Assembly: GCA_019188255.1 (NCBI GenBank)
Contig: JAETXT010000002.1
Location: 6,076,001-6,140,000 of the forward strand
Direction: 5' to 3'
Origin: Verticillium longisporum
Taxonomy: Eukaryota; Ascomycota; Sordariomycetes; Glomerellales; Plectosphaerellaceae
DNA: 64,000 bases
Below the pieces are notes generated by a model. That model had not been told where the DNA came from. It was given only the letters and a program-made list of their open reading frames with translations, and searched no databases. This document shows, in pieces, positions 33,531 through 45,006 of the stretch. Made by a program: the position numbers and the translations under genes. Numbering within the stretch: position 1 is the first letter of the stretch; every line of letters starts with the position of its first letter.

Positions 33531-34109
33531 ATGCTCAACCAGGCCGTTCTGCTTCTGGCTTTCGCCGCCGCCTCCGCCACGGCCGAGGTCGAGGTCGTCC
33601 AGGCCGTGCGCATCATCGAGAACATCAAGCTCCAAAGCCTAGCCGCGAGCAACGTCATCGTCGCGCGCCAGGACGCGGGCGAGTGCTACACGTCGGCCAG
33701 CTCCATCCTCGGCTCGGCGCCCACGCCCGCCCCGGACGTCGAGGACGCCGTCGTGTCGCAGACCGAGTCGTGCCTCTGGACCGTGCACTCGTCGCTGTCG
33801 GAGGACCTCATGGAGTACATGACGGAGCTCGCCGACTGGGCCCAGGGCGCCGAGGGCAGCATGGAGAAGCTGCTCGAGGACTGCAAGGACCACATCCAGG
33901 TCGACACGGCCGCCGCCGCCGAGGTCTGCACGCCCGCCGGCACCATCCTGTTCACCGGCTCGGCCAACTCGACGTCCACCGTCGCGCTCGAGACTGAGCT
34001 GCCCGCCGCCACGGGCTCTGGCGACGGCGAGTCGGCTGCTGCGAGAGGCATGGGCATTTCTGCTGTTGCCGCGGCTGCCGCTCTCGTCGGCGCCGTTTTC
34101 CTTCTGTAA
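33531..34109 (+). CDS. Small secreted Cys-containing GPI protein ('infection structure specific'-like)
   Basis: An intronless gene for 192 residues, with Kozak-like context (acacaATG). The signal peptide MLNQAVLLLAFAAASATA is followed by an acidic, mostly helical domain with four cysteines (ECYTSASSILGS, ESCLWTV, LEDCKDH, AEVCTPAG), giving two possible disulphides. The ending GSGDGESAAARGMGISAVAA through VGAVFLL is a GPI signal. The spacing and the SASSxL-PTP opening resemble proteins annotated in plant-associated Sordariomycetes as 'infection structure specific protein'; I rely on memory of the family here. The position of the cell-wall anchor suggests a surface protein; function is unknown. 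A clear TATA box lies upstream. Confidence 0.75.
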   Translation: MLNQAVLLLAFAAASATAEVEVVQAVRIIENIKLQSLAASNVIVARQDAGECYTSASSILGSAPTPAPDVEDAVVSQTESCLWTVHSSLSEDLMEYMTELADWAQGAEGSMEKLLEDCKDHIQVDTAAAAEVCTPAGTILFTGSANSTSTVALETELPAATGSGDGESAAARGMGISAVAAAAALVGAVFLL

Positions 34110-35065
34110 TAAACAATGGGTTGGGGCTCACGCGGAAATTTAGGAGGCTTGGCGAGGCGTTTTACGGAGCATTTCGAGGGGACTTGGCATGAAGCTGCAT
34201 TAGGATGGTATAGACGATAGCGTCTTTGCTGAGGGAAGTGCACCTTGGCATCCACACTCGGAGGGGGGAAATAGTAATACATGTCGTTCAAGGGTTTTGC
34301 TTTCCGATCGCCGAAAATGAGGCCCGCGTGATGGGTTCGTGAACCCGCCCGATGAAGTGTCGCCGTGCCAGGTGCAACCCAGGACGTTCCTCAAGGCCAA
34401 AGCTCAGCCTGGTCAGGTACATGTACACATGTCCCCCTCTATCCCCGCAGCGAGCCAGCCCTACAGGGCGACCCACCAAGGCACGTCGATCCCAAAAGGC
34501 CCACCCCCTGAGTTTATGGTTCTGGGCACTTTGACGTGACACAGCAGACGCATGCGAGGGCGATTCACCACGCGGCAGATGCAGGATCAGAGCTGCGCTG
34601 GAAGGAATGTTCCTGCTGCGGACAGGAAACGTTGCAACACCCCGCATGCCATGTTTTCCTGTCAATAAAGTTGCATCCGATGCTGGTGCAACACACGCCA
34701 GTTTTGATAGTGCATCTGAGCTACTAAACAGAGCTCGATGGCATCTATGGTTGAATGCTAGTTTTTATGCCTACTACCTAGTACCACGTAGCGTACCGTC
34801 AGATGTAGCTCAGTAATCACATGGAGCTGGTGTTCTGATTCTTGTCCTTCTAGACATAAGACCTCGCAACCCTTGGTCTCACAATTATCAGATCAACAGC
34901 CGAGAGGACCGATCATATGTACAATATGCCGTGGTGTGGCAATTAGAGACCATGTGCATAGGTATTCTTTTCCAAAGATTACCCATTTCTTTGCGATCTC
35001 TGGGGATGACGCCCTAGGTGCTCGGCACGTCAGTTGCAATGGTCTTGGTACGCAGCGTCTTGGGT
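34110..35065. other. Intergenic region before solo LTR
   Basis: No gene is seen. The region becomes A/T-rich towards the LTR insertion. Confidence 0.4.
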
Positions 35066-35070
35066 GTATG

Positions 35071-35278
35071 TGTCAGAGCGTTGGATAGAGCAGAGTGAAG
35101 AGGTCTTCCGTACGTAGTTCGCAGGTGGTAGAGTGTAGGTATAGGGTTGTAATATATCTGAATTCTGGCCCTCCGCGGCTTGAGGGCCCTCCGCAGCCTA
35201 TCTTATATATATACAGTTCTCGTAGCCCTTAGCGCCTGACCGACCCCCTGCATGGCGGGCCCGCAGGGTCTCCTGACA
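35071..35278 (+). mobile_element. Solo LTR of a retrotransposon (208 bp) with target-site duplication
   Basis: The element begins TGTCAG and ends CTGACA, a perfect 6-base terminal inverted repeat with canonical TG...CA ends. It is flanked by the 5-base direct repeat GTATG at 35066-35070 and 35279-35283, as expected for integrase-mediated insertion. A TATATATATA box at 35205-35214 indicates plus-strand orientation. Inside, ggccctccgc occurs twice at about 35168 and 35186. No internal retrotransposon region (gag, pol, primer-binding site) flanks it, so it is a solo LTR left by recombination between the two LTRs. Superfamily (Ty1/copia or Ty3/gypsy) cannot be decided from the LTR alone. Confidence 0.9.
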
Positions 35279-35504
35279 GTATGGCATAAAGGTCCAGGTA
35301 GAGTTTTTCAAGATTTGGCAAGCATCGTCTTCAATTCAAATGTCATGTTAAATCGCTAGATGTACATGATGCACAACAAGATGCCATAGACGACTTGTCA
35401 TCACCGTATCCCTCTGCCATTCCCATTATATCCTTGCCGAGGCAACGAACGACGTCACCTTGACACGCTTTTCCAAAGTTCCTACACAATAGCGCTGGCA
35501 ACGC

Positions 35505-36710
35505 TTACATGTTCAGAGCGAGAGCAGCACCACCGAGAAGAGCGCCAATGGCGATGGCAGCCTCGGCACGGGGAGCCGCAGCCTCAGGGACGGCGGTAGG
35601 CGAAGGCACGGCAGAGCTGGTTTCGCCAGAGCCGGTAGTGTTCTCGGCGGGGGAAAGGACGCTGCAGAGAATCATGTTAACAAGATGGAGTGCGAGAATA
35701 GGACGCTGAAAGAACGTACCTATCAATGACGTGGACGACACCGTTGGAGATCAGGACATCGGCAAGGACAACCTGAGCATCGTTGACAAAGACGTTGCCG
35801 TCACGGATAGAGATGTTGACAGTCTCGCCAGTAAGAGTCTCAACAGTGCCTTCGGAAAGGGTGCTGCTGTAGGCAACGGTGCCGGCAATGACGTGGTACT
35901 GCAGGACGGCCTGGAGATCCTCCTCGCTGATATCGTCGAGGGAGCCGAGAGCGGCGAAAGCCTCGTTGTTGGGGGCGAAAACCGTGATGCTCTCAGCCTG
36001 AGTGAGCGTCTCGGCGAGGTTGGCTTTAGTCACAGCCTCGACGAGCGAGGTGAGGTTGGCAGCGGTGGCCGTGTCGGCAACGTTGGCAGGGATGGCCAGA
36101 ACCCTGTCGATAATGTGAATGACACCACCGGCGAACTCAAGGTCCTGCGGGAAATGTCAGCTATACTCCTGAAGCGATAGGGGCTGATTATGCACTCACA
36201 GCTTGGGTGACAGTGGACTCGGCCTTGAGAGCGCTGTAGAAGGTGACCGAGTCGTCCTCGGCGACGGCGCCGACAACCTGGCTGCCAGCAACCTGCTCGT
36301 AGGTCTCGTTGGACAGGAGAGACTGGACGAAGACGGCCGAATCAGGCACGTCGGCAGCGCGGTAAGTACCGTTCAGGACATGGTACTGCAGGATGGCGGC
36401 CACGAGGCTGGGGTCAGAGGTAACCTGCTGAGCAACAGCGGTATCCTGAAGAAGAGCGTTCAGGGCGTCGTTGCTGGGAGCGAGAATGGTGATGTTGGTC
36501 AGGCCGGAGAGGGCCTCGACGAGGGCAGGCTGGCTGGCAAGAAGGCCTGTACACGTTAGTATGAGGTTCCAATGTTGATATTGGTAACTACGCACTGCCG
36601 AGGGAAGAGAGGGTGTCGTTCTGCGAGGCGAGGGCCTCAGCGAGCGAGGGAGCATCCTGGGCAGCGACGAGGGCCGACAGAGCGAACGGGAGAAGGGCGT
36701 AAGACTTCAT
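35505..36710 (-). CDS. Fasciclin (FAS1) two-domain GPI-anchored protein
   Basis: Four exons on the minus strand: 36710-36596, 36546-36200, 36144-35720 and 35661-35505; all junctions keep frame, giving 347 residues. The signal peptide is MKSYALLPFALSALVAA. FAS1 domain 1 (about residues 20-165) has NITILAPSNDALNALL and ILQYHVLNGTY. FAS1 domain 2 (about 165-300) has ITVFAPNNEAFAAL and AVLQYHVIAGTVAYSS, closing with VLISNGVVHVIDSVLSP. A Ser/Pro/Thr-rich stalk and AIAIGALLGGAALALNM form the GPI signal. Beta-Ig-H3/fasciclin proteins mediate cell adhesion; fungal members act at the cell surface, some in conidial or appressorial adhesion. Substrate partners are unknown. Confidence 0.93.
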
Positions 36711-39293
36711 CTTGAATATGATGTTCGTTGTGTGAGAATGTATGTATGTTGTGTAGAGACTGTAGAGGGCAGCTGCGTGATAGAGGCTGGTGGATGAGCT
36801 CTGAGAGGAGGTGATGCAAGATGTCGAATCTACGTCTGGATGGCGTCTTTTGGAGGCGGGAGCTCCCCTTGAAGTACACGCGGGCAAACAGCTTCGACAA
36901 TACACTCCCTTGCCAAGTCATCAGTGAGCTCGCAATGACAGGGCAGTCAATGACAATGCCAAGGTGGCCCAACCCAGGACAAAGTGTTACATCCAGGGGC
37001 TGTGCAGGTTCAGTAACACGATCAGGGCCAGGAAGGAGCTTGCGCCGATCCCACCAAAACACACCATAGACACCGCGATGGCCATTGTCGATTTCACCTA
37101 TCCCATCGTGGGAAGCAGCTCGTTGGTCCGGAGGAAGGAGGCGTCCACACTTCTCAGGTTCGAACCGGCCTGTTCCTTAGCAAGTGCCGCTCTGCAGACG
37201 GGCAGGGACGCAGGAAGGGGGCAGGCGCCAAGGGCAGGGGTCTTGGAGGATGCACTTGCTGTGGCACCAGCCAATCGTGAAGCTCCGTTGCGTCCCAATA
37301 CGGCGTTCCCCTGACTAAGACGAAGCTCCTTAGCGAGCTTGCCCAAAGTCGTGTCGTCATGGATGCTTTTATTCGGTTGAACGAACGCTATATCGACCAA
37401 GACGACATCCTTTGCGACATCGGTTGCGGCCACTTACAGCCAGGCGGCTTTGCTCACGACACCGAGGGCCGACGTGACGAGCTGATTGAGTTTGATGAGA
37501 CGATCCGACGTCTGTAGCTCGTCAGCCCTGGACACATCATTTTTCTGCCGTTCAAAGTTTCGCGTCCCGATGAACTTTTAACTCGTCTGACAGCGATCGA
37601 CCTCCCGCGCTGGTATCCATCCGAAACCGAGCGTCAATACCAGCCAGCACAATGCGTCCGGCAACCACGTGGCAGGGGTGTTTAGTCGGCTGTCCTCCGA
37701 TCATCAAAATCCCCGGACGACCCACTGATCGATCCCACGAGTCCGGCGGGATGTAAATACTGGGGGTCCCAAGCCCTCAGGGCCGGCGAAATTTGGCCGC
37801 CCCCTCCTCTCCAAGGTGGAATCACCCACCGCCCCCTCTTTCTTGGTCCCGACGAGGCTGGCAAGATGGTCCATCCAAGTTTCGATCTAGCTGACGCGTC
37901 TACTCCTTACGCGATGCTGACACTGGCTCAATAAGCCTGAATTCAAGCTTCTTTGTTGGCGATAAAATATCTCAAGTTCATCACATCCAACACAGCCACC
38001 GGATGCCTCCCGCAATCGGTCGACACGATGATGACTTCACCTGTCCATCTGTGGTGGTGTGGTGCTGCAGCAAACCCCGAGCCTCCCGAAACTTGCAAGT
38101 GGGTGACCACAGTGGAAATGCCGAGCATTGGCTACTTATGCGGAGAGATGCCCGTTTCCCGCGCCCCTGCCGCGCTTGGACGATGAGAAGCCGTTTGTTT
38201 CTCTTGACATCTTTGGCGACTGGTAATAACTCCGTCGCTCACCTTTGGACGGCGCTACTTGTCTTGTGGGCGAGACCGGTAAGCTTCTTATCGCATGGAA
38301 AGGCGATTAACATGAGCCTACAATGACCTGACCTCCTCACCGTCATCCTGAGCTCTTGACAGACAATTCTGGCCTCTACTACATAGTAACACACGGCACA
38401 TGGCGGGTTGCGAAAAGACAGGGCGCCTGGCAGCATCACGCCACCAGTGGCCGCAATGACGAAGGATGTGACCAACGAGATCTACAAAACCTTACGCTTA
38501 GAGTTGTGACCTGCTCATGCAGGTAGAGCTTTCATCACCAAGTACAAGACGCAGTCTTTTCCGTACGACTTCAAACTTGGGTCAACCTCAGCGAACACAG
38601 ACGGATAATTAGATCACCTGCGGCCCCAGAGACGAAAGGGGAGAAGCTGTTCCCCATTTGAGCTGTCGCAAGCATCGGCAGTCCAATTCCATCTTCTTGG
38701 CAGTCCTTTCTTACCCCAGCTTCCCCGCTATGGCTTGTACTGGTGGCACCACCATGGCTTTCTATTAGGCGGTGGCAGGCCCCCCGGCTCAATTTTAACA
38801 GATCTACAACCGCTTGTTTCCAGCAAAGTATATGAGAGCGCCTGCGATCCCAGGTCAAAACCGAGATATCCGACCAAATCCACTCGCAACCGATACAATG
38901 CCTACTTGGCTATCGCACTCTGTCTCATGCGTACATTACGATCGCTCTGAAGCCGCACAGTTGGACCAGGAAGTTGAGACACACGCTGTCAAAATCATTC
39001 GATGAGTGCATGTGCCGCCAAAGTCTGATTCTGGCCTGGGTCAACACTCTTACGACCAACGGGACCCTGCCCGTCGCCCGAGAAAGAGATGCAGCAGCGT
39101 GGCATTTGAAAGTCTTCTTGCAGAACAGACCAAAACGTGAACGCCAGCCCTCGCCTTATATATTTGAGCTACCTTCAGTCGCAGGAGTAGATGCATCAAA
39201 CGTTGGATTGACAAGGCTAATTCCCAGGAACCTGAAGAGAATCAAAGGGGTATCTTGCTATAACTATTACATTACGAGCCCAAATCGAAGCCC
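36711..39293. other. Long intergenic region, 2.6 kb
   Basis: Apart from a possible decayed ORF near 37279-37685, no gene is seen. The part after 37700 has scattered short frames on both strands without domains. Confidence 0.4.
37279..37685 (+). pseudogene. Possible decayed ORF, unidentified
   Basis: One frame stays protein-like over about 135 codons but holds an internal TAG at 37515-37517 and only one ATG, at 37359. Before the stop it reads LTKTKLLSELAQSRVV and MDAFIRLNERYIDQDDILCD, then DELIEFDETIRRL. After it comes LVSPGHIIFLPFKVSRPDEL and LPRWYPSETERQYQPAQC. The composition is like a real enzyme or transposon protein, but I do not recognise a family. The antisense frame (37098-37433) is also open, so coding strand is uncertain. 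Confidence 0.3.
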
Positions 39294-42088
39294 TTATAAC
39301 GCCCGCAACCGCTTCCACTGCGCCACTGCCTCGTCCCTCTCTTCTTGGGTGGATTCTCTGAATTCCTCGATGCCCTGCCTAATTCGGATGAGGATGATTT
39401 CGGCCTTCATCTTGGTCAGATGGTGCCTTGAGTATTCCTTCTCAATGCCCTTCATTGAATATCCTGGTACAGCAAAGAGTGCTACATCGTGTTAGCAGAG
39501 TTCCATGAGCCAAGGTCAGCGCGAAACGGGGCGACGTACCTGATGCAAGATTATAAGTGAAACCGCGTCCGCCTTGGTAGATGCCTTTCACCGTGCCGAT
39601 TGCGCCTCCTTCCTTCGCGCCGCGGTACGGCAGGACGACAACGCCACTGAAGGCATCCCACACGCTCAGGTAGAACCCCTTGCCAGCCGCCTTGAGACCG
39701 GTGCCGAATCCGGTGATTGGGTCTCGTGGCCTCACGGGGACGCCGAAATTGCCGTACGATGGATAGTTGTGGCAGCCGTTGGCGATATTGTACATCATCG
39801 CGACGGGCGCCTTAAGTCCGATCTTGGTGAGGTTGGCCACGTATCGACCGGTGGCGCGCGTCACGTAGAAGGCGCGGCCGTACTTGCCCTCCTCTCGGGC
39901 GGCCCAGCTCGCTTTCCGCTTTTCATGGGACGTTACAGCCCGCGGATCGGTAGCCGTGACGCGGTCGTCTTTCCGCAACGTCTTCGTGGCCATCCTATGC
40001 GCAAACGCCTCCATTTGCGCCTGGGAGATTGCCCCGATGTCATCATTTGTGCCTGCGTCGCCAGTGCTGGGTGGCGCAGGATCGTCGTTCGTCTTCTCAG
40101 CGTCGCCGGTGGCAGGGGGCGGTGGAGCCGGCGCCGTGTTCAGGCTCGCTGTTACCTTTCCGCTGAGCACGTTGGGCCGCGCCTTGAGACGGCGCGTATA
40201 GTCGGAAGTGGCCACGCCGAGAGCCGTGAAGAAACCGGCCGTTGCCGCGACGACGCCAATGATGGGATGCTCGGCGCCTTCGTCAATGTACCACAGCTTG
40301 TGGCGCAACAGCTTGAGGTCGTGCGACTGAATCAGGTTCTCGTTGACCAAGCAGCCCACGGCAAAATTGCTGAGGTGAGCGTTTGTCTTCTTGTGTCGCC
40401 AGATGGCGAGCCTCTCCGGGAAGATGTCGCAGCGCAGCTCATCGACGTTGAGGCGATGCTGGAAGTCCCTCACCGTGTCGCCGGCGCCGTCCTCTTCCTG
40501 AATTTGCTCGGCCATGACTTCGGCGGCGACCTGCACCTCGGGCTGGAGGGCGAACGTGATGCTCGCAGCGAGGGTCTCTGCCGTCATGGCCTTGAACGGC
40601 ACAGGGGTCGGGCCGGCACCGGCGCGCGCAATCATCTTGCCCCAGAACGGCTGGTCGCCGAAGAACGGGACAACAACCGTCGGTCGGCCGGCCGCAATGC
40701 CAGCCGCCGTGGTGCCGGCGCCGCCGTGATGGACCACGGCTGAGACGTGCTGGAAGAGCCAGTCGTGCGGGCAGTTGCCGATGAGATAAACATTGGGCGG
40801 GACATCCCCGGCACCGACACCACCCCAGCCCTTGGACACAATGGCGCGAACGCCCGCTTGCCTGACGGCCTCGAAGATGAGACGGGTCAGGGCCTGGGGG
40901 TCGTCGACGACGATGGAGCCGAAGCCGATGTAGATGGGGGCTGGCCCGTCTTTGAGGAAGGCCACCAGGTCGTCGGGTGGTGTGTAACTGCTGGCCATGG
41001 GCAGGAAGGAGAAGCCCGTGATCTTGATGTGCGAGTCCCAGTCGTCGGGCTTGGGGATCAGACTCTCGGTCCAGAGGTAGGTGAACGGAACGCGGTGGCG
41101 TGGCAGTAGGTTGCAACCCCACATTGGGCTGATGGGGTCCAGGTGCAGCGTCTGCATGCGGAACTTGTTGATGATGTCGCCGAGGCTGTCACAGTCAGTG
41201 CACGGTTCAATGCTTACTCTGGGAAACCGCAACTTACCCCTGCCACGTCAGAAGCTCCATGACCATGAAGGAGAGGTAGTTGGCGGGCTTGGCGTCCGAA
41301 TCACCATAGTTCATGGCGGCCAGCGGGTGGTGGAAGGCCTCGGTCGGCGACCAGGGCATGGTAAAGACCATGTGCAGCGGGATGCCGAGCTTCTCGGCGC
41401 AATGAATGTGGGCCATGGAGGGCGGGTTGGCAATGATGGCGTCGGCGATGAAGAGATCTTTTGGGTCGGGCACGTTCGCCGCTCTGAGGGGCTGCCTGCT
41501 CATGCCGTTGCCAGCCTCGATGCAGCTGCGCCAGCCGCCGTTGATGATCTCGGACATTTCGGCGCGCCTCTTGCTAATGTCGCCGGCTCGCATGCTCTCG
41601 CGGCTGGGCAACAGACCCGGGTTCTTCACCATGTAGGCCATGAGAGCTTCGGGATCGCCGCCAATGCTGAAGAATTCCACGCCATTGGACTCGACAAAGT
41701 CTTTGAAGACAGGGTGAGTGCAGATGCGTACGCGGTGGCCATAGGTTGATTTAAGGAGCTGGGCGATGGGGATGAAAGGCTGAACGTCGCCTCGAGACCC
41801 GACAATGTGGATGGCGATGCACAGAGGCAGGCGCGGGCAGTGGGATTCGTCGTCGTCGAAGGGTATGTAACTCCCCTTCCGGACTTTTGGCGGGTGTCTG
41901 GGCGGTGGACGATCGCAAAAGTTGCCTCGAAATCGCGAGACCCATCCGGCAAGCATCTTGGGGCTCGCGTGAAACTGGACGTTGACGCGGCCATCGTTGC
42001 CGACGTTGCTGGATGCGGTTGGGTTGTCGTTGGCATCGTCGAGGGCGATGTGGCCGAGGCCTCGGGACGAGATGCGATCGAGGGCCAT
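39294..42088 (-). CDS. UDP-glucose:sterol glucosyltransferase-like protein (GT1/GT28)
   Basis: Three exons on the minus strand: 42088-41238, 41185-39540 and 39481-39294; 894 residues. Near residue 88 begins the GT28-type N-domain: LCIAIHIVGSRGDVQPFIPI, then HRVRICTHPVFKDFVESNGV and FFSIGGDPEALMAYMVKNPG. The acceptor-side motif is IIANPPSMAHIHCAEKLGIP. The sugar-nucleotide domain has IYIGFGSIVVDDP and the signature VVHHGGAGTTAAGIAAGRPT with VVVPFFGDQPFWG. The C-terminal 300 residues are a long extension with a Pro/Ala linker and YKGIxxxxGR-like amphipathic segments, ending in a coiled, charged helix. The fold and motifs match fungal Atg26/Ugt51-like sterol 3-beta-glucosyltransferases, but the GRAM/PH N-terminus of Atg26 is absent, so it is a shorter paralogue of undetermined acceptor. 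Confidence 0.88.
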
Positions 42089-43374
42089 GGCGACTTGCCA
42101 GCGTTTGTCGCAGCGTTACTGTCAGGTTTGTGCCGGCAGAATGGGGCTTGCGGGCGCGTGTCTGTCGTATATGTGTGTCTGGTATTGGGACGAAAAAGCG
42201 CGGTGGATGAGATATACAATGTTGATTGATGAATGACGATGGCTGTGGGTTTTGGCCGGCAAGGCGTGGGGGGGGATCGTGGGTTAATGCCGAGGTGTGA
42301 CAAGTTGGTCACCGCGGGCTGTAAAAAAGGAAACTCGCCGCGGACAACGCAACGCGGTCATTCAGCTGGCAGTGAAGGTTCATTTCAGGTTGATGACGGA
42401 TGGGCTGTAATGACCGTGTCCGAATAAGCCGGCCACCAGAGTTTGCAATCCAAACCGCATCCGTCCGCACCGGTGGATAGTGTAAGGCACCTAGAGATGG
42501 TAGTTGACTAGTGGTTCTGGTGCTGATTCAGGCACGGGCCTAGACAGCGGGGCACGGGGCACGGGGCCAATGGTTGGTTCGCCGCCCTGGGCAAGCTTTT
42601 TAGCATCCTTGACATTCTCGGATGCTCGTACAAGTAACCATGTACTTTTACGATGGGACTTTGGTGATTGGCGTCTATTGAGATGACGTCGGGGACGTCG
42701 GGGTGGGTCAACCAGTCACTGCAGAACAGGAAGTGGCCGGCGCGCGCCGTGGACAGGAAAGAAGTCCCCTTCTCGCCCCCTGGTCGGGGCAAGCTTCACT
42801 CAGCTGCAGGCAGGAGACGGACACTGCAGTGCGCTGAGTCACATTAATAATTATGGGAGCAGGAGCCAGCCGTTCCGAGGGAGGCGTACCTGCTTTGCTT
42901 GCCACGCACCGAGACCGAGACCACGCCTCGGTTTCGCCAGTGCCCAAGAAAACGAGGGAAACCGCGGGTTGAGATGGGTTTGGCAGTCGGCAGGCGCCAG
43001 GCGCCAGGCGCAAGCGTCAGTTCAGCGGTCGAGACTTCCATTCCGATGCGCATGACCTGATGGATGGTTGCGGGAGCAAGGGCGCCCCGGGGTCCCGGCC
43101 AACTGGCTGCCCACAAAGGCAAAAACGGGTCTCAGGCGGCTGGTGCTGGCGCTGGCGCTGGCGCTGGTGCTGGTCCCGGTGCGTGCGAACGCTGGCATGC
43201 GACGGCAAGTCATGCCACGACCCTGAGACGCCAATTCTACTTTAGCACTCGCATCCCCCTTCCTCCCTTCCCATCCCCCTGGGACCCTGGGTCCTCGCTT
43301 TCTGGGCTTTTTCCATTCTCCCCGTCAATTCCCGAAAAGAACACAGTATACTTGGCAGTCCACGGGGTCCCGTC
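42089..43374. other. Divergent intergenic region, UGT to DUF2985 gene
   Basis: No gene is seen. A GCTGGC-type hexanucleotide repeat lies at 43138-43180. A short repeated ggcacggg element lies near 42553. The sequence is otherwise unremarkable promoter-like DNA. Confidence 0.4.
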
Positions 43375-44806
43375 ATGGCGGAACCAGATGCTTTCAGTCC
43401 TGTCAGGAGGCCGACGACCGACTCAACAAGTGCCGGCCGTCCCGGCCCACCCGAGAGATCCGCGACAGGCACAGGCACCATAGGCACCATAGGCACCACA
43501 AGCACGAGCAACCGAAGCCTCGTCGGTCGTGTTCGCGGTGCTTCCATCTCGCTGATCAACGCAAACCCTCAGCTGGGCATGTGGCAAGCTACTGGCACAG
43601 CAATCGCTCAGGCACCAAATCTGACTGAGCTGCGCGACCCTGAGCTCGGCGGCGACCACATCGCCTTCAACGCACAAGGCCACTCAACCCGCGTCGCCCG
43701 GGAGGAGCCCGACGGCGAGCTCGCCTTGGTCAGCAGCTGGGTCACCAGACGCCAATCCGGCTTCGGCCCTGGTCAGCAGGAGACAAGCCCCGAACCCATC
43801 CCCGAGGTGGACCCCATGGACACCCGCCCCAACGACGTCACCGCGGCCCACGGCGTCCTCGACGCCCCCGAGGACATCACCAACACCCAAGGCGCCCTCG
43901 AACCACCTCGCCAGGACCTCAAGCGACGCAAAAGTCTTCACGAAATGCGCACAACCCAGGAGAAGGCCAAGTGGGGGCCGACCATCATGAACGGACTCAA
44001 AGCCTTTTGGAAATTCTTCATCACACCCTCAGGCTTTCTGATCACCATCTATGGCCTCAACATTGTGGTGCGTACCTCTCTAGGATTCTCTACTGACACG
44101 GGCCCTTTGCTGACGATGCACAGGCATGGGGCGCCATGCTCTTCTTCCTCTTGCTCAAGGCCGCTCCTGCGATGAACCACCCGTCTGCAGATGCCGATAA
44201 CTCGCCGCGCAAGATCTGGCTCGAGATTTCCAGCCAGATTCTCAACGCCCTCTTCTGCGTCACGGGTTTCGGCCTGGCCCCGTGGCGGTTCCGCGACCTG
44301 TATTACTACATCAGGGCCGTCAACTTTAAAAAGCAAACCGCCATGCGCAAGTTGGCGAACCAAAACAAGTCCTGGTTCCGGCCGCCCGCGTGGGCTGCCG
44401 GGGATGGAGGCGACGGCATCGTTGTGGACGAGGACTCGTCCGAAATCGCCAGCACGTTCACCGGCAAGAGGGCGCCACCGACGCCCCTCTGGAAGCTTGG
44501 CTTCACCATCTGGATGATGGTGCTCAACACGTTTCTGCAGGCCGTGCTGTGCGGCTTCATGTGGGGATACAATCGGTTCGACCGTCCGGTGAGTGCGCCC
44601 CTTTCATAGGAATCTGTTTTTTTCTGTCGCTGATCCTTGCCGTGTAGTCCTGGGCGACGGGCACGTTCATTGCACTTGGCTGTGGTGTTGCCATGGCGGC
44701 TGGGCTCATGTCGTGGTGGGAGGGCCGCAAGGTGAAGAAGATAGAAGGCCCCGAAGTACAGGTCGTCCAAGAAGTACAAGAGGTTCGACAGGTCGAGCAG
44801 GTCTAA
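43375..44806 (+). CDS. DUF2985 membrane protein
   Basis: Three exons: 43375-44067, 44124-44588 and 44648-44806, all phase 0; 438 residues. The first 200 residues are polar with a Gly/Thr repeat (TGTGTIGTIGTT). The family core then starts FFITPSGFLITIYGLNIV, spans the first intron into AWGAMLFFLLLKAAPAMN, and continues SPRKIWLEISSQILNALFCV and GFGLAPWRFRDLYYYIRAVN, the typical DUF2985 pattern. Two more membrane segments follow (FTIWMMVLNTFLQAVLCGFM; GTFIALGCGVAMAAGLMSWW), then a Val/Gln/Glu-rich cytosolic tail (VQVVQEVQEVRQVEQV). The family is widespread in filamentous fungi and of unknown function. Confidence 0.85.
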
Positions 44807-45006
44807 GATGAAGGGTGTCGGAATTATGAATACAGTATGCAAATGTTTAATGTTTAGACAAAGCGATAGAGATGAGGAGCCGACAACGTACTGTCGACGA
44901 CCAATAATCAGTTATACCCTGGAGCTCGCCTCATTTGGCAACTCTGGTGTTTCGATGGACATGCGAACGGCAATCGCTCGGCATCTCACACAGAATCGAT
45001 GCCCTG

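Noticed and set aside
37150..37175. ttcgaac sequence resembling a tRNA T arm
   Set aside because: No acceptor, D or anticodon arms can be folded around it.
39574..40743. 389-codon plus-strand frame opposite the glucosyltransferase
   Set aside because: Antisense shadow of a well-supported gene, with no recognisable domain.
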